Shown: one piece after another, positions 8,750 through 15,709 of the stretch
Position numbering within the stretch: the first letter of the stretch is position 1
Layout of the letters: each line of letters starts with the position of its first letter
DNA from: JADJVL01 sp046331545
GTDB lineage: Bacteria > Acidobacteriota > Holophagae > Holophagales > Holophagaceae
Direction of reading: 5' to 3'
Length of the DNA: 64,000 nt
Assembly: GCA_046331545.1 (NCBI GenBank)
Contig: JAXLQR010000002.1
Coordinates: 2,170,001-2,234,000, forward strand
Made by a program: the position numbers and the translations under genes
The notes under the pieces: model-generated
Seen by the model: the letters and a program-made list of their open reading frames with translations, nothing else
Told to the model about the DNA's origin: nothing
Database searches by the model: none

Positions 8750-9221
8750 CTCCGGTCATGCGCTCCTTCGCCAACTGACGCACTTCAAGAGATCCCACCA
8801 TGCATCCATTCCAGGATCGGATGGACCCGCCGTCATTCAGGAGCGGGTCGAGGGGGACCGGGCTGGGATGCAGGCCTTGTTCCGTAAGAAGCTCAATGCC
8901 GAGCATGCGCACGGCCGGATTCGGATGCCGCAGCAGGGCGGTGACCTGGGCAAGCGTTCCGAAGGCGGAGTACCAGTCGTAGAGCCGGGAGAAATCGGAT
9001 TTCAGTCCCCCGTAGCCGATGCTGTACCCGTAGTGGTCCAGGCTCTGAAGCAGCCGTGCGGCCTCGAACCAGGTCTTGATCCCGTCACGGTTGATGGCGA
9101 GTTCGAGGAGTGTCGGGTCAAACTTTGGGACGGGTGGCTGGGGTGGTCCAGGGGCCATGGACTGGGTGTGGACGACACAGGGTGTCAAAACCATCAGGGC
9201 TGCGAATCGGACCAGGTGCAT
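8739..9221 (-). CDS. Secreted protein of unknown function with a HEAT-like stretch
   Basis: A 160-residue protein with an N-terminal signal peptide (MHLVRFAALMVLTPCVVHTQ). A stretch near the C-terminus (VTALLRHPNPAVRMLGIELL) looks like one HEAT-type repeat. Otherwise I do not recognise the family. The ATG at 9221 is preferred because GAGG sits about six bases upstream; in-frame TTG 9233 and ATG 9227 are alternatives. Codon choice is less G/C-biased at third positions than in neighbouring genes, so it may be an acquired or fast-evolving gene. It converges on, and overlaps, pth by 11 bases. Confidence 0.62.
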   Translation of the reverse strand: MHLVRFAALMVLTPCVVHTQSMAPGPPQPPVPKFDPTLLELAINRDGIKTWFEAARLLQSLDHYGYSIGYGGLKSDFSRLYDWYSAFGTLAQVTALLRHPNPAVRMLGIELLTEQGLHPSPVPLDPLLNDGGSIRSWNGCMVGSLEVRQLAKERMTGARP

Positions 9222-9479
9222 GACCATCCTCAAGAATTGCCTGAAGGATGTCCGTTTGCGGCCGACGGTTCCGGTCTGGCTTCCTCCCGTGGGACCCCTG
9301 GCCCTGGAGGAACCTGGGCGTCCGAAGGCCCCGGGTTTCGGACTTTCCCTTGAATCTCAAGCCATCCGATGGGACACTACCCCTTCGCGCCGCCGTCGTG
9401 GCGGTCAGCGTCTCTTCCTTGCTCCGCCGGTCCGTCCGGATCCATCGCGCGCGGGGCTTCACATCCACAAGGAGGAAGC
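9222..9479 (+). other. Leader region upstream of rpsF (no gene)
   Basis: A 258-bp gap between a minus-strand gene and rpsF. It must hold the rpsF-rpsR promoter and leader. A short hairpin (CCGCC 9390-9394 with GGCGG 9400-9404) lies about 80 bases before rpsF. Some bacteria bind S6:S18 to a leader structure in this position, but I cannot confirm the motif here. Confidence 0.3.
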
Positions 9480-9869
9480 ATGCGTCTCTACGAGACCATC
9501 TTCATCGCCTCCCCCGTGCTGACCGACGAGCAGGCCGACGAGCTCGTCAAGCACTTCGAGGGGGTCATCGCCGAGCAGGGTGGCGAGCTGCTCAAGACCG
9601 ACAAGTGGGGCCGCAAGAAGCTGGCCTACGAGGTCAACAAGTTCCAGGAGGGCATCTACACCCTCTTCGAGATGAACGCGGGCCCGACCCTCGTCGCCGA
9701 GCTGGAGCGCCGTTTCCGCAACAACGACTCCGTGCTGAAGTTCCTCACGGTCCGCATGGACGAGGACGCCAAGGCCGCCACGCGCCAGAAAGCCCGCTAC
9801 GAGCGCGAAGGCGCCCGGAAGGCCAAGGCCGGCATCAAGGAGCGCACCGCTGAAGAGGTGATGGGATGA
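9480..9869 (+). CDS. rpsF: 30S ribosomal protein S6
   Basis: A 129-residue S6 of the small-subunit platform, which binds S18 and 16S rRNA. The opening MRLYETIFIASPVLTDEQ and the central DKWGRKKLAYEVNKFQEG are canonical; the C-terminal tail is basic and Ala-rich. The ATG at 9480 is chosen over an upstream in-frame ATG because AAGGAGGAA lies directly before it and the family N-terminus starts there. Its stop overlaps the rpsR start (ATGA at 9866), so the two are translationally coupled, matching the 1:1 S6:S18 partnership. Confidence 0.96.
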   Translation: MRLYETIFIASPVLTDEQADELVKHFEGVIAEQGGELLKTDKWGRKKLAYEVNKFQEGIYTLFEMNAGPTLVAELERRFRNNDSVLKFLTVRMDEDAKAATRQKARYEREGARKAKAGIKERTAEEVMG

Positions 9870-10129
9870 AGCGCCGCACCGACGGAAAGGGCAAGCCCAA
9901 GAAGAAGAAGCAATTTGGCGGACGGCGCAGCAAGTTCTGCAAGTTCTGCGTCGAGAAGTCCACCCTCGTCGACTACAAGGACGTGAAGACGCTCTCCGCC
10001 TTCACTCCCGAGCGCGGCAAGGTGCTGCCCCGCCGCACCAGCGGCGTCTGCGCCCAGCACCAGCGCATGCTGGTCGAGGCCATCAAGCGGGCCCGCAACA
10101 TCGCGCTGCTGCCCTTCGCGACGGACTAG
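9866..10129 (+). CDS. rpsR: 30S ribosomal protein S18
   Basis: An 87-residue S18, the partner of S6. The conserved core runs from DYKDVKTLSAFTPERGKVLP to QHQRMLVEAIKRARNIALLP. The N-terminal extension is Lys-rich and holds FCKFCVEK, a CxxC pair that could be a remnant zinc site of the zinc-type S18; a second pair is not obvious. It starts inside the rpsF stop codon (ATGA). No ssb or rplI follows, unlike the common rpsF-ssb-rpsR-rplI order. A strong terminator closes the operon at 10147-10176. Confidence 0.96.
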   Translation: MKRRTDGKGKPKKKKQFGGRRSKFCKFCVEKSTLVDYKDVKTLSAFTPERGKVLPRRTSGVCAQHQRMLVEAIKRARNIALLPFATD

Positions 10130-10146
10130 TCCGGACGCTGGACGAC

Positions 10147-10176
10147 GGAAAAGGCCGCCCCCGGGCGGCCTTTTCC
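10147..10176 (+). terminator. Rho-independent terminator of rpsF-rpsR
   Basis: A perfect 14-bp inverted repeat, GGAAAAGGCCGCCC at 10147-10160 and its complement at 10163-10176, separated by two bases. The flanking A-run and T-run make it able to work in both directions. It lies 17 bases after the rpsR stop. Confidence 0.85.
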
Positions 10177-10189
10177 GTGCCTGACCCAC

Positions 10190-10197
10190 TATCCTGG
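10190..10197 (+). promoter_or_regulatory. -10-like element TATCCTGG of the 10202 gene
   Basis: TATCCT is followed by GGATCC and then the ATG at 10202, a six-base spacing that predicts a leaderless mRNA. It sits just after the rpsR terminator. Confidence 0.5.
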
Positions 10198-10201
10198 ATC
10201 C

Positions 10202-10726
10202 ATGGCCGACGACACGCCCAAGCCCCTCAACCTCCCGCTGCCCCTGCGCCGGCAGAAGGCGGTGCTGGCGTCGTGGAAGCCCCTGCTGGCGAACTGGGTC
10301 CTGCCCGGCGCGGGCTACTGGATGATCGGCCAGAAGGGCCGCGCCAAGGTCCTGTTCGGTGTCTACGCCCTCTTCTGCCTGCTCGGCTACCTGCAGATGA
10401 AGGCCGGCGCCGGGGACGGCCCCGTGGGCGGGGTCTTCACGCCGGTCTTCGATCCCTTCCAGTGGATGCCCACCCTGGGCGCCGCGGCCACGGCCGGCGT
10501 CGGGCCGGTGTACGGCGTCTTCGCCTGGATGTTCGGCGGCTCGGCCGCCGAGCCCGTGCGCAACCTCACCCAGGAGTACGGCGCCAGCTACGTGATGGTG
10601 GCGGGCCTGTTGAACTGGCTCTGCTGCTTCGACATCTTCGACCGGATCACGGGGCGCTGGGTCTGGCGGCTTCCCAAGGATGAGCAGGAGGCGCTGTCCG
10701 CGGCGAACGGGAAGCCCGAAGCCTGA
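10202..10726 (+). CDS. Small inner-membrane protein, TM2/DUF6677-like
   Basis: A 174-residue membrane protein. After a basic N-terminus, LANWVLPGAGYWMIGQKGRA resembles the Pro-Gly-x-Gly turn of TM2-type proteins, followed by a hydrophobic helix (VLFGVYALFCLLGYL). Two further hydrophobic segments lie near residues 95-115 and 130-150, the last with LLNWLCCFDIFDRITGR. I recall similar acidobacterial proteins under DUF6677 but cannot check. No function is known. It has no Shine-Dalgarno; a -10-like element ends six bases before the ATG. It converges on prfB with a one-base gap. Confidence 0.72.
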   Translation: MADDTPKPLNLPLPLRRQKAVLASWKPLLANWVLPGAGYWMIGQKGRAKVLFGVYALFCLLGYLQMKAGAGDGPVGGVFTPVFDPFQWMPTLGAAATAGVGPVYGVFAWMFGGSAAEPVRNLTQEYGASYVMVAGLLNWLCCFDIFDRITGRWVWRLPKDEQEALSAANGKPEA

Positions 10727-10727
10727 C

Positions 10728-11834
10728 CTAGCCTTCCGTCTTCAGCGTCTTCGCCAGCAGCTGGGCCCGGATGAAGGCGTCGAGATCCCCGTCCAGCACC
10801 TTCTGGGTCTGGCTGGTCTCCTCGCCAGTGCGGTGGTCCTTCACCATCTGGTAGGGCTGCAGGACGTAGGAGCGGATCTGGGAGCCCCAGGCGACGTCGG
10901 CCTTCTCGCCGCTGGCCTGGGCCACCTTTTCCTCGAACTTGCGGCGTTCGAGCTCGTACAGGCGGGCCTTCAGCACCTTCATGGCGGTCGCGCGGTTCTT
11001 GATCTGGCTGCGCTCGTTCTGGCAGCTCACGACGATGCCCGTGGGCAGGTGGGTGAAGCGCACGGCGGACTCGGTGCGGTTCACGTGCTGGCCGCCGGCG
11101 CCGCTGGCGCGGAAGACGTCGATCTTGAGGTCCTTCTCGGGGATGTCGATCTCGATGGTGTCGTCCAGCTCGGGGCTCACGTACACCGCGGCGAAGCTGG
11201 TGTGGCGGCGCTTGGCGGCGTCGAAGGGGCTGATGCGCACCAGCCGGTGCACGCCGGCCTCGGCCCGCAGGTAGCCGTAGGCGTAGGGCGCCTCCACGGT
11301 GAAGGTGGCGCCCTTGATGCCGGCCTCCTCCCCGTCCTGGTAGTCGATCATCTCGGTCTTCCAGCCCTTGGCCTCGCAGTACCGCAGGTACATGCGCAGC
11401 AGCATCGCGGCCCAGTCCTGGCTCTCGGTGCCGCCGGCGCCGGGGGCGATGGCCACGATGGCGTTGTTCTTGTCGAGTTCGCCGCTGAGCATCATCCGCA
11501 GCTCGGCGTCCTCCACCGTGCGGCGGAGCTCGGCTTCCACCGCCGTCGCCTCGCCCAGCATGGCGTCGTCCTCCCTGGACAGCTCCAGGGCCGTCTCCAG
11601 GTCCTCCAGGCCGCCGCCGAGCTTCTTGGCCAGGGCCAGGTCCGCCTGGAGCTGGCCCCGCATCTGGAGGATGGGCCGGGCGGCGTCGGGGTCGTCCCAG
11701 AAGCCCGGGGCCAGGGTGCGCTCCTCCGCCTGCTCCAGTTCCAGGGCCTTCCGCTCGGGGTCCAGGTGGGCGTGGAGCTGCCGCACCCTTGGTTCGAGTT
11801 CGGCCTTGGCCCGGTTGAGGCTTTCGTAGTCCAT
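10728..11834 (-). CDS. prfB: Peptide chain release factor 2, without the programmed frameshift
   Basis: A 368-residue RF2 that reads UGA and UAA stop codons. The GGQ motif is intact (ASGAGGQHVNRTESAVR), as are the codon-recognition region (GVHRLVRISPFD) and the HTSFAAVYV segment. Most bacterial prfB genes start with about 25 codons, an in-frame UGA and a +1 frameshift before the DYxxK region. Here one open frame begins almost at that point (MDYESLNRAKAELEP) and no CTTTGA slip site is seen upstream. An in-frame ATG at 11879 lies inside a TAAGATGG -10-like element, so 11834 is the better start. No strong Shine-Dalgarno is present. Confidence 0.9.
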   Translation of the reverse strand: MDYESLNRAKAELEPRVRQLHAHLDPERKALELEQAEERTLAPGFWDDPDAARPILQMRGQLQADLALAKKLGGGLEDLETALELSREDDAMLGEATAVEAELRRTVEDAELRMMLSGELDKNNAIVAIAPGAGGTESQDWAAMLLRMYLRYCEAKGWKTEMIDYQDGEEAGIKGATFTVEAPYAYGYLRAEAGVHRLVRISPFDAAKRRHTSFAAVYVSPELDDTIEIDIPEKDLKIDVFRASGAGGQHVNRTESAVRFTHLPTGIVVSCQNERSQIKNRATAMKVLKARLYELERRKFEEKVAQASGEKADVAWGSQIRSYVLQPYQMVKDHRTGEETSQTQKVLDGDLDAFIRAQLLAKTLKTEG

Positions 11835-11875
11835 GCGGCGTCCGGAGGGTCTGGACCCCGCGTGGGCCCAGCCTT

Positions 11876-11883
11876 CCATCTTA
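11876..11883 (-). promoter_or_regulatory. -10-like element TAAGATGG of prfB
   Basis: The minus-strand octamer TAAGATGG includes the ATG at 11879, which argues against that ATG as the start codon. The predicted leader to the ATG at 11834 is about 35 bases. It lies back to back with the divergent element at 11911-11918. Confidence 0.45.
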
Positions 11884-11910
11884 TCGGAAGGGGCCTGCGG
11901 CCCCGCGGGT

Positions 11911-11918
11911 TAACCTGG
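11911..11918 (+). promoter_or_regulatory. -10-like element TAACCTGG of the hydrolase gene
   Basis: TAACCT is followed by GGAGGG and the ATG at 11923. GGAGGG abuts the ATG with zero spacing, so it cannot act as a normal Shine-Dalgarno. A leaderless start fits better. Confidence 0.45.
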
Positions 11919-11922
11919 AGGG

Positions 11923-12840
11923 ATGGCAAAGGAAGCCCCTCTCCTCCGGGCGGAGCCGGCCTTCCGGGGGACCCGGCCCGGAAGCGGCGGCTTCAGCCTC
12001 GCCTTCGCCCGGTGGGAGCTGCCGGAGGGCCAGGCGCCGAAGGGCCGCGTCCTCCTTTCCCACGGCTACGGCGAGCACGGCGAGCGCTACGCCCACACGG
12101 CCGCGTGGCTGCTGGGTCTGGGCTGGGCGGTCTCCAGCCAGGACCACCGCGGCTTCGGCCGCAGCGAAGGCCCCCGGGGGGACGCCGACGGCGGCATCGC
12201 GCCCTTCGTGGCGGACTGGCGCGCCTTCCTGGCCCAGGAGCGCGCCCTGGCGCCTTCCCTGCCCCTGGTGGCCCTGGGCCACAGCTTCGGTGGCCTGGTG
12301 GTCCTCCTGGCCGCCCTGGAGGAGGCCCCCGCCCAGGACGGGCTCATCCTCTCCAGCCCGGCGGTGGTGCTCAAGTCCCGGGGCTGGGCCATGAACCTCC
12401 TCCAGGCCACCGTGGGCCGCCTCGCCCCCCACCTGCCCGTGGACATGGCGGGGAACAAGAGCCTGGTCTGTTCCGACCCGGAGCTGGTGAACCGCTACTG
12501 GGCCGACCCCCTCTGCCACCGCACCGCCACGCCGGCCTTCGGCCGGGCCCTGGACGAGGGGACCGACCGGATCCTGGCTTCCGGGGCCGGCCTCGCGGTG
12601 CCCACCCTCCTCCTCCAGGCCGGCCAGGACACCCTGGTGGACCTGCCCCGGGCCCTGGCCTTCTGGGATTCGGTGAATCCGGCCATCCTGGAGAGGCACC
12701 TGCTGGAGGGCTTCCTCCACGAGGTCTTCCACGACCGGCGGCGCCTTGAAGCCCAGGATCTCGCCGCCGACTGGCTGGTCCGGCGCCTTTCCCCGGCCGC
12801 CCCGGGAACCCCCGGCCGCCCTGAGGCCATGAATGCCTGA
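11923..12840 (+). CDS. Alpha/beta hydrolase, monoacylglycerol lipase-like
   Basis: A 305-residue cytoplasmic serine hydrolase of the S33-type (serine aminopeptidase / monoglyceride lipase-like) group. The oxyanion region reads LLSHGYGEHGERY, the nucleophile elbow is GHSFGG (Ser121), the acid is probably the Asp in LLQAGQDTLVD and the base His lies in EGFLHEVFHD. Relatives cleave monoacylglycerols or lysophospholipids; the substrate here is unproven. The next gene, a BamD-like lipoprotein, follows on the same strand after ten bases and may be cotranscribed. The divergent prfB shares the short upstream gap. Confidence 0.88.
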   Translation: MAKEAPLLRAEPAFRGTRPGSGGFSLAFARWELPEGQAPKGRVLLSHGYGEHGERYAHTAAWLLGLGWAVSSQDHRGFGRSEGPRGDADGGIAPFVADWRAFLAQERALAPSLPLVALGHSFGGLVVLLAALEEAPAQDGLILSSPAVVLKSRGWAMNLLQATVGRLAPHLPVDMAGNKSLVCSDPELVNRYWADPLCHRTATPAFGRALDEGTDRILASGAGLAVPTLLLQAGQDTLVDLPRALAFWDSVNPAILERHLLEGFLHEVFHDRRRLEAQDLAADWLVRRLSPAAPGTPGRPEAMNA

Positions 12841-12850
12841 AGGACACTCC

Positions 12851-13786
12851 ATGAAGCTCCGCCCCCTGACCCTCGCCGCCGCGGCCCTGCTCCTGGCCAC
12901 GGCTCCGGGCTGCAAGAAGCCGAAGAAGACCGACCCCACCCGGGGCCTCACCGCGGCCAGGCTGCTGGCGGACGGCGAAGCCTACCTCAAGGCCGGGAAG
13001 ATGGAGGAGGGCCGGCGGATGCTCCGCATCATCGAGGAGAACCTGCCCGGCACCCCGGAGTTCCCCAAGGCCAAGCTGATGCTCGCGGACAGCTTCTTCT
13101 TCGACAAGGGCCGCCGCTTCGCCGAGGCCTCGGTGGAGTACGCGAGCTTTCTGAACTACTTCCCGCGGAGCGAACAGCGGGACTACGCCCTCTACCACAT
13201 CGCCCTGGCCAACTACTCCGGCATCGAGACCGCCGAGCGCGACCAGAGCCAGACCCGCAAGGCCATCGAGACCTTCCAGCAGCTCCTGCAGGAGGCCCCG
13301 GGCTCCGCCTACGCCCCCGACGCCAAGGCCAAGATCGTGCAGTGCTGGCGGCGGCTGGCGGAGCACGAGCTGCTGGTGGGCATCTACTACGTCAAGTCGG
13401 GCTGGTACGCCGGGGCCGAGGTGCGCCTCAAGGGCCTGCTGGAGACCTACCCCGAATACGCCGACCGGGAGCGGGCCTACTACTGGCTCGGCGAGGCCAT
13501 GCGCCAGCGCTTCCTCTCCGGCTCCGAGCTCACCGCGTTCCAGAAGGGCTTCTACCAGCGCGTGGGCAAGACCCCCAAGGACAAGCTCAGCAAGGAGGAG
13601 CAGGCCCAGTGGTCCAAGGAGTTCGGAGCCTTCGAGAAGGCCGAGACGGCCAGGTTCCGCGAGGAGGCCAAGGGCTTCTACCAGAAGCTGGTGGAGAGCT
13701 ATCCCCGGGGCGAGTGGTCCACCAAGGCCAAGGACCGCCTGCTGGAGATGGGCACCCGCGGCGTGGCTCTGGAGCTGGACAGCTAG
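12851..13786 (+). CDS. BamD/YfiO-like outer-membrane assembly lipoprotein
   Basis: A 311-residue predicted lipoprotein. The signal (MKLRPLTLAAAALLLATAPGC) ends in a lipobox-like APGC, then Lys-rich residues and tetratricopeptide-type repeats (ADGEAYLKAGKMEEGRRML; KLMLADSFFFDKG; RDYALYHIALANYSG). BamD belongs to the BAM complex that inserts beta-barrel proteins into the outer membrane, and this TPR layout with a YFPRSEQRDYALYHIAL stretch fits. It is longer than the 245-residue E. coli protein. The ATG at 12851 is preferred over 12833 because GAAGGA lies seven bases before it and the signal starts there. Confidence 0.85.
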   Translation: MKLRPLTLAAAALLLATAPGCKKPKKTDPTRGLTAARLLADGEAYLKAGKMEEGRRMLRIIEENLPGTPEFPKAKLMLADSFFFDKGRRFAEASVEYASFLNYFPRSEQRDYALYHIALANYSGIETAERDQSQTRKAIETFQQLLQEAPGSAYAPDAKAKIVQCWRRLAEHELLVGIYYVKSGWYAGAEVRLKGLLETYPEYADRERAYYWLGEAMRQRFLSGSELTAFQKGFYQRVGKTPKDKLSKEEQAQWSKEFGAFEKAETARFREEAKGFYQKLVESYPRGEWSTKAKDRLLEMGTRGVALELDS

Positions 13787-13795
13787 ACCCGGGCC

Positions 13796-14275
13796 TCAGA
13801 GCCCGCGGGGGATCACGCCCCCGCACACGCCGCTCGGCCCCAGGGCCCGCCACGGCTCCAGGACGAAGGGCCGCTCGAAGGCCCGGGGGTGCGGCAGTTC
13901 CAGCTCCAGCTCCGCGCCGAGGCGCGCGAGGTCGGCGGGTGCTTCCCAGCGCCAGAGGCCCTGGAAGCCGGCCACGGCGATGAGGTCCAGGTCGAGAGTG
14001 CGCGGCGCGTTCCGGCCCTGGGACCGGTCCCTGCCCTGGCGGATCTCGATGCGCAGCAGCTCCTCCAGGAGCCTCCGGGGGTGCTCCTCGAGGGCGGCCA
14101 GGAGCACCACGGTGTTCAGGTAGTCGGGGCCGGTGCCGGACGCGTCCGGCGTCTCCAGCACCAGCGGGCTCGGCTTCACGTAGCCCAGGGATCCCAGGGC
14201 CTCGATCCCCGCGTCCAGGTGGGCCCGGCGGTCCCCCAGGTTCGAGCCCAGCGCGATGACGGCCTTCAGGGGCAT
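13796..14275 (-). CDS. folK: 6-hydroxymethyl-7,8-dihydropterin pyrophosphokinase
   Basis: A 159-residue cytoplasmic kinase that transfers pyrophosphate from ATP to hydroxymethyl-dihydropterin in folate synthesis. The start AVIALGSNLGDRRAHL and the signature GRNAPRTLDLDLIAV (about residues 85-100, with the Mg-binding Asp pair) are diagnostic. PHPRAFERPFVLEP near the C-terminus also fits. Length is normal. It ends the minus-strand series that begins at hslO, 19 bases after queF. Other folate genes are not in the window. It converges on the BamD-like gene. Confidence 0.95.
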   Translation of the reverse strand: MPLKAVIALGSNLGDRRAHLDAGIEALGSLGYVKPSPLVLETPDASGTGPDYLNTVVLLAALEEHPRRLLEELLRIEIRQGRDRSQGRNAPRTLDLDLIAVAGFQGLWRWEAPADLARLGAELELELPHPRAFERPFVLEPWRALGPSGVCGGVIPRGL

Positions 14276-14294
14276 GTCCGTCCCTCCCCGCCGC

Positions 14295-14729
14295 TCATCG
14301 CCGCTTCCCGTGCTCGGCGGCCACCACCGTGCGGATGCCGCCCCGGATCAGGAAATCCCCCTCCACCCGCATCCAGAAGGGCTTCACGGCCTTCACCAGG
14401 TCGTCGAGGATCTGGTTCGTCACCGCCTCGTGGAAGGCGCCCCGGTCGCGGAAGGACCACAGGTAGAGCTTCAGCGACTTCGATTCCACGCAGAGCCGGT
14501 CGGGCTGGTAGGTGATCCTCAGGTGCGCGAAGTCCGGCTGGCCGGTGAGGGGGCACAGGCAGGTGAACTCCTCGGTGGTGAAGACGATCTCGAAGGGCCG
14601 GCCCGGCCGCGGGCTCGCGAAGGTGTCCAGGGTGCCCGTGGGCCGGGTCACGACGTAGGCCGGCAGGGGCTCCGGCAGCGTGGCGGCGCTCTTGCGCGGG
14701 CGCGGGGGCGCGGAACGGGGCTTGGCCAT
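14295..14729 (-). CDS. queF: NADPH-dependent preQ0 reductase
   Basis: A 144-residue monodomain QueF that reduces 7-cyano-7-deazaguanine (preQ0) to preQ1 in queuosine synthesis. EFTCLCPLTGQPDF (residues 54-67) holds the catalytic Cys59 and Asp66, and VESKSLKLYLWSFRDRGAFH is the QueF signature with the substrate-binding Glu82. The start at 14729 is set by a GGAG and by the family length. An open frame continues upstream but is only a G+C-rich artefact over the oxygenase gene. A TACCCTGG element (14743-14750) in the 26-base gap may be its own promoter. queC lies upstream in the same series. Confidence 0.95.
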   Translation of the reverse strand: MAKPRSAPPRPRKSAATLPEPLPAYVVTRPTGTLDTFASPRPGRPFEIVFTTEEFTCLCPLTGQPDFAHLRITYQPDRLCVESKSLKLYLWSFRDRGAFHEAVTNQILDDLVKAVKPFWMRVEGDFLIRGGIRTVVAAEHGKRR

Positions 14730-14742
14730 GGGGACTCCGCTC

Positions 14743-14750
14743 CCAGGGTA
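14743..14750 (-). promoter_or_regulatory. -10-like element TACCCTGG upstream of queF
   Basis: The minus-strand octamer lies in the 26-base gap between the oxygenase stop and queF. Fifteen bases separate hexamer and ATG, leaving room for a short leader with the GGAG Shine-Dalgarno. Confidence 0.4.
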
Positions 14751-14755
14751 GCGGC

Positions 14756-15709
14756 TCAGGCCCCGTCGCAGCAGGCCGCGCACCACCGGTTCAGGCCCTT
14801 GCGCCCCCACTCCGCCTCCCCGAAGCGGAAGGGGCCCTCGGTACCCGTGAGCACCCGATGGACATGGCCACCGCCCGCCACCCGCGGCGGCGCGGGCCTG
14901 GGATGGATCCAGGCCCGCAGGGGCGGATTGACGAACATCGGCAGGGAGATGCGTGCACGCCTGGCCCCCCGGTGGGTCACACGGTGGGGCGTCGCGCGGA
15001 TCCGGCCCCCCGACAGCGCCTCCAGCAGCTCCCCCGCGTGCAGCACCAGCGTGTCCGGCTGCGGCGGGACCGCCGTCCACACGCCCTCCGGCGACTGGAC
15101 CTCCAGGCCGCCCCCGCCGTCCTGGGCCACCAGGGTGAGCAGGCTGAAGTCCACGTGGGCCGCCACGCCCCGGCGGGGCGGCCCGCCCTCGGGCTGGGGA
15201 TGGTAGGCGATGAGCTTGAGCAGGACGTAGCCATCGTCCCGGTCGTACACCTCGGGCGGGATCCCGAAATCCGGCGCCAACGCCGCCATCAGCGCCGCGC
15301 CGATCTCCGCGCAGGCCTCCAGGTGCGCCCCCACGGCCTGGCGGAAGCCGCCGTCCGGCGTGGGCCAACGGTTCGGCCCCTGGAGCCGCATCCCGTCGGC
15401 GCCGCCCTCCAGCGCGGCCCGCTCCCGCCCCAGGTGCAGCTGTTCCCGCCAGTCCCGCTCGTTGTGCATCACGGACCAGCCCCGGTGGTGCGGCGAGCCC
15501 TCGATGGCGAGGCGCGCCTTCTCCGCCTCCGGCCGCGCGAAGAAGGCCTCGGCCTGGCGCAGGGCGTCGGCGGCGAGGCGGGCCGGCCCGGGTGGCAGGG
15601 ACAGCCGCGCCCAGCCGTGGGTTTCCAGGGCCTCGCGCAGGGCCCGGGCCTGCGCAGGCTCCGGGCCTTCGAGGAAGGGCGATGCGGGAAGGGTCGGGGC
15701 GCCGGTCAC
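14756..15709 (-). CDS. 2-oxoglutarate/Fe(II)-type oxygenase, isopenicillin N synthase-like
   Basis: A 317-residue non-haem iron oxygenase of the isopenicillin N synthase superfamily. The N-terminal region has the DIOX_N layout (ALETHGWARLSLP, then EAFFARPEAEKARL). The double-stranded beta helix carries the facial triad: HVD in GVAAHVDFSLLTLVA, the distal His in RATPHRV, followed by the co-substrate Arg-x-Ser (RARISLPMF). A Cys/Trp-rich tail (NRWCAACCDGA) is unusual. The start is GTG, overlapping the previous stop (GTGA), so it is coupled to the unknown 409-residue protein. The substrate is unknown; its place between queC and queF may be chance. Confidence 0.84.
   Translation of the reverse strand: MTGAPTLPASPFLEGPEPAQARALREALETHGWARLSLPPGPARLAADALRQAEAFFARPEAEKARLAIEGSPHHRGWSVMHNERDWREQLHLGRERAALEGGADGMRLQGPNRWPTPDGGFRQAVGAHLEACAEIGAALMAALAPDFGIPPEVYDRDDGYVLLKLIAYHPQPEGGPPRRGVAAHVDFSLLTLVAQDGGGGLEVQSPEGVWTAVPPQPDTLVLHAGELLEALSGGRIRATPHRVTHRGARRARISLPMFVNPPLRAWIHPRPAPPRVAGGGHVHRVLTGTEGPFRFGEAEWGRKGLNRWCAACCDGA

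Noticed and set aside
11835..11879. Longer N-terminus for prfB
   Set aside because: Its ATG is part of a promoter-like TAAGATGG and the added residues have no resemblance to RF2.
14730..15368. N-terminal extension of queF by about 210 codons
   Set aside because: The extension is antisense-like G+C-rich sequence within the oxygenase gene; QueF of 144 residues is the normal monodomain length.
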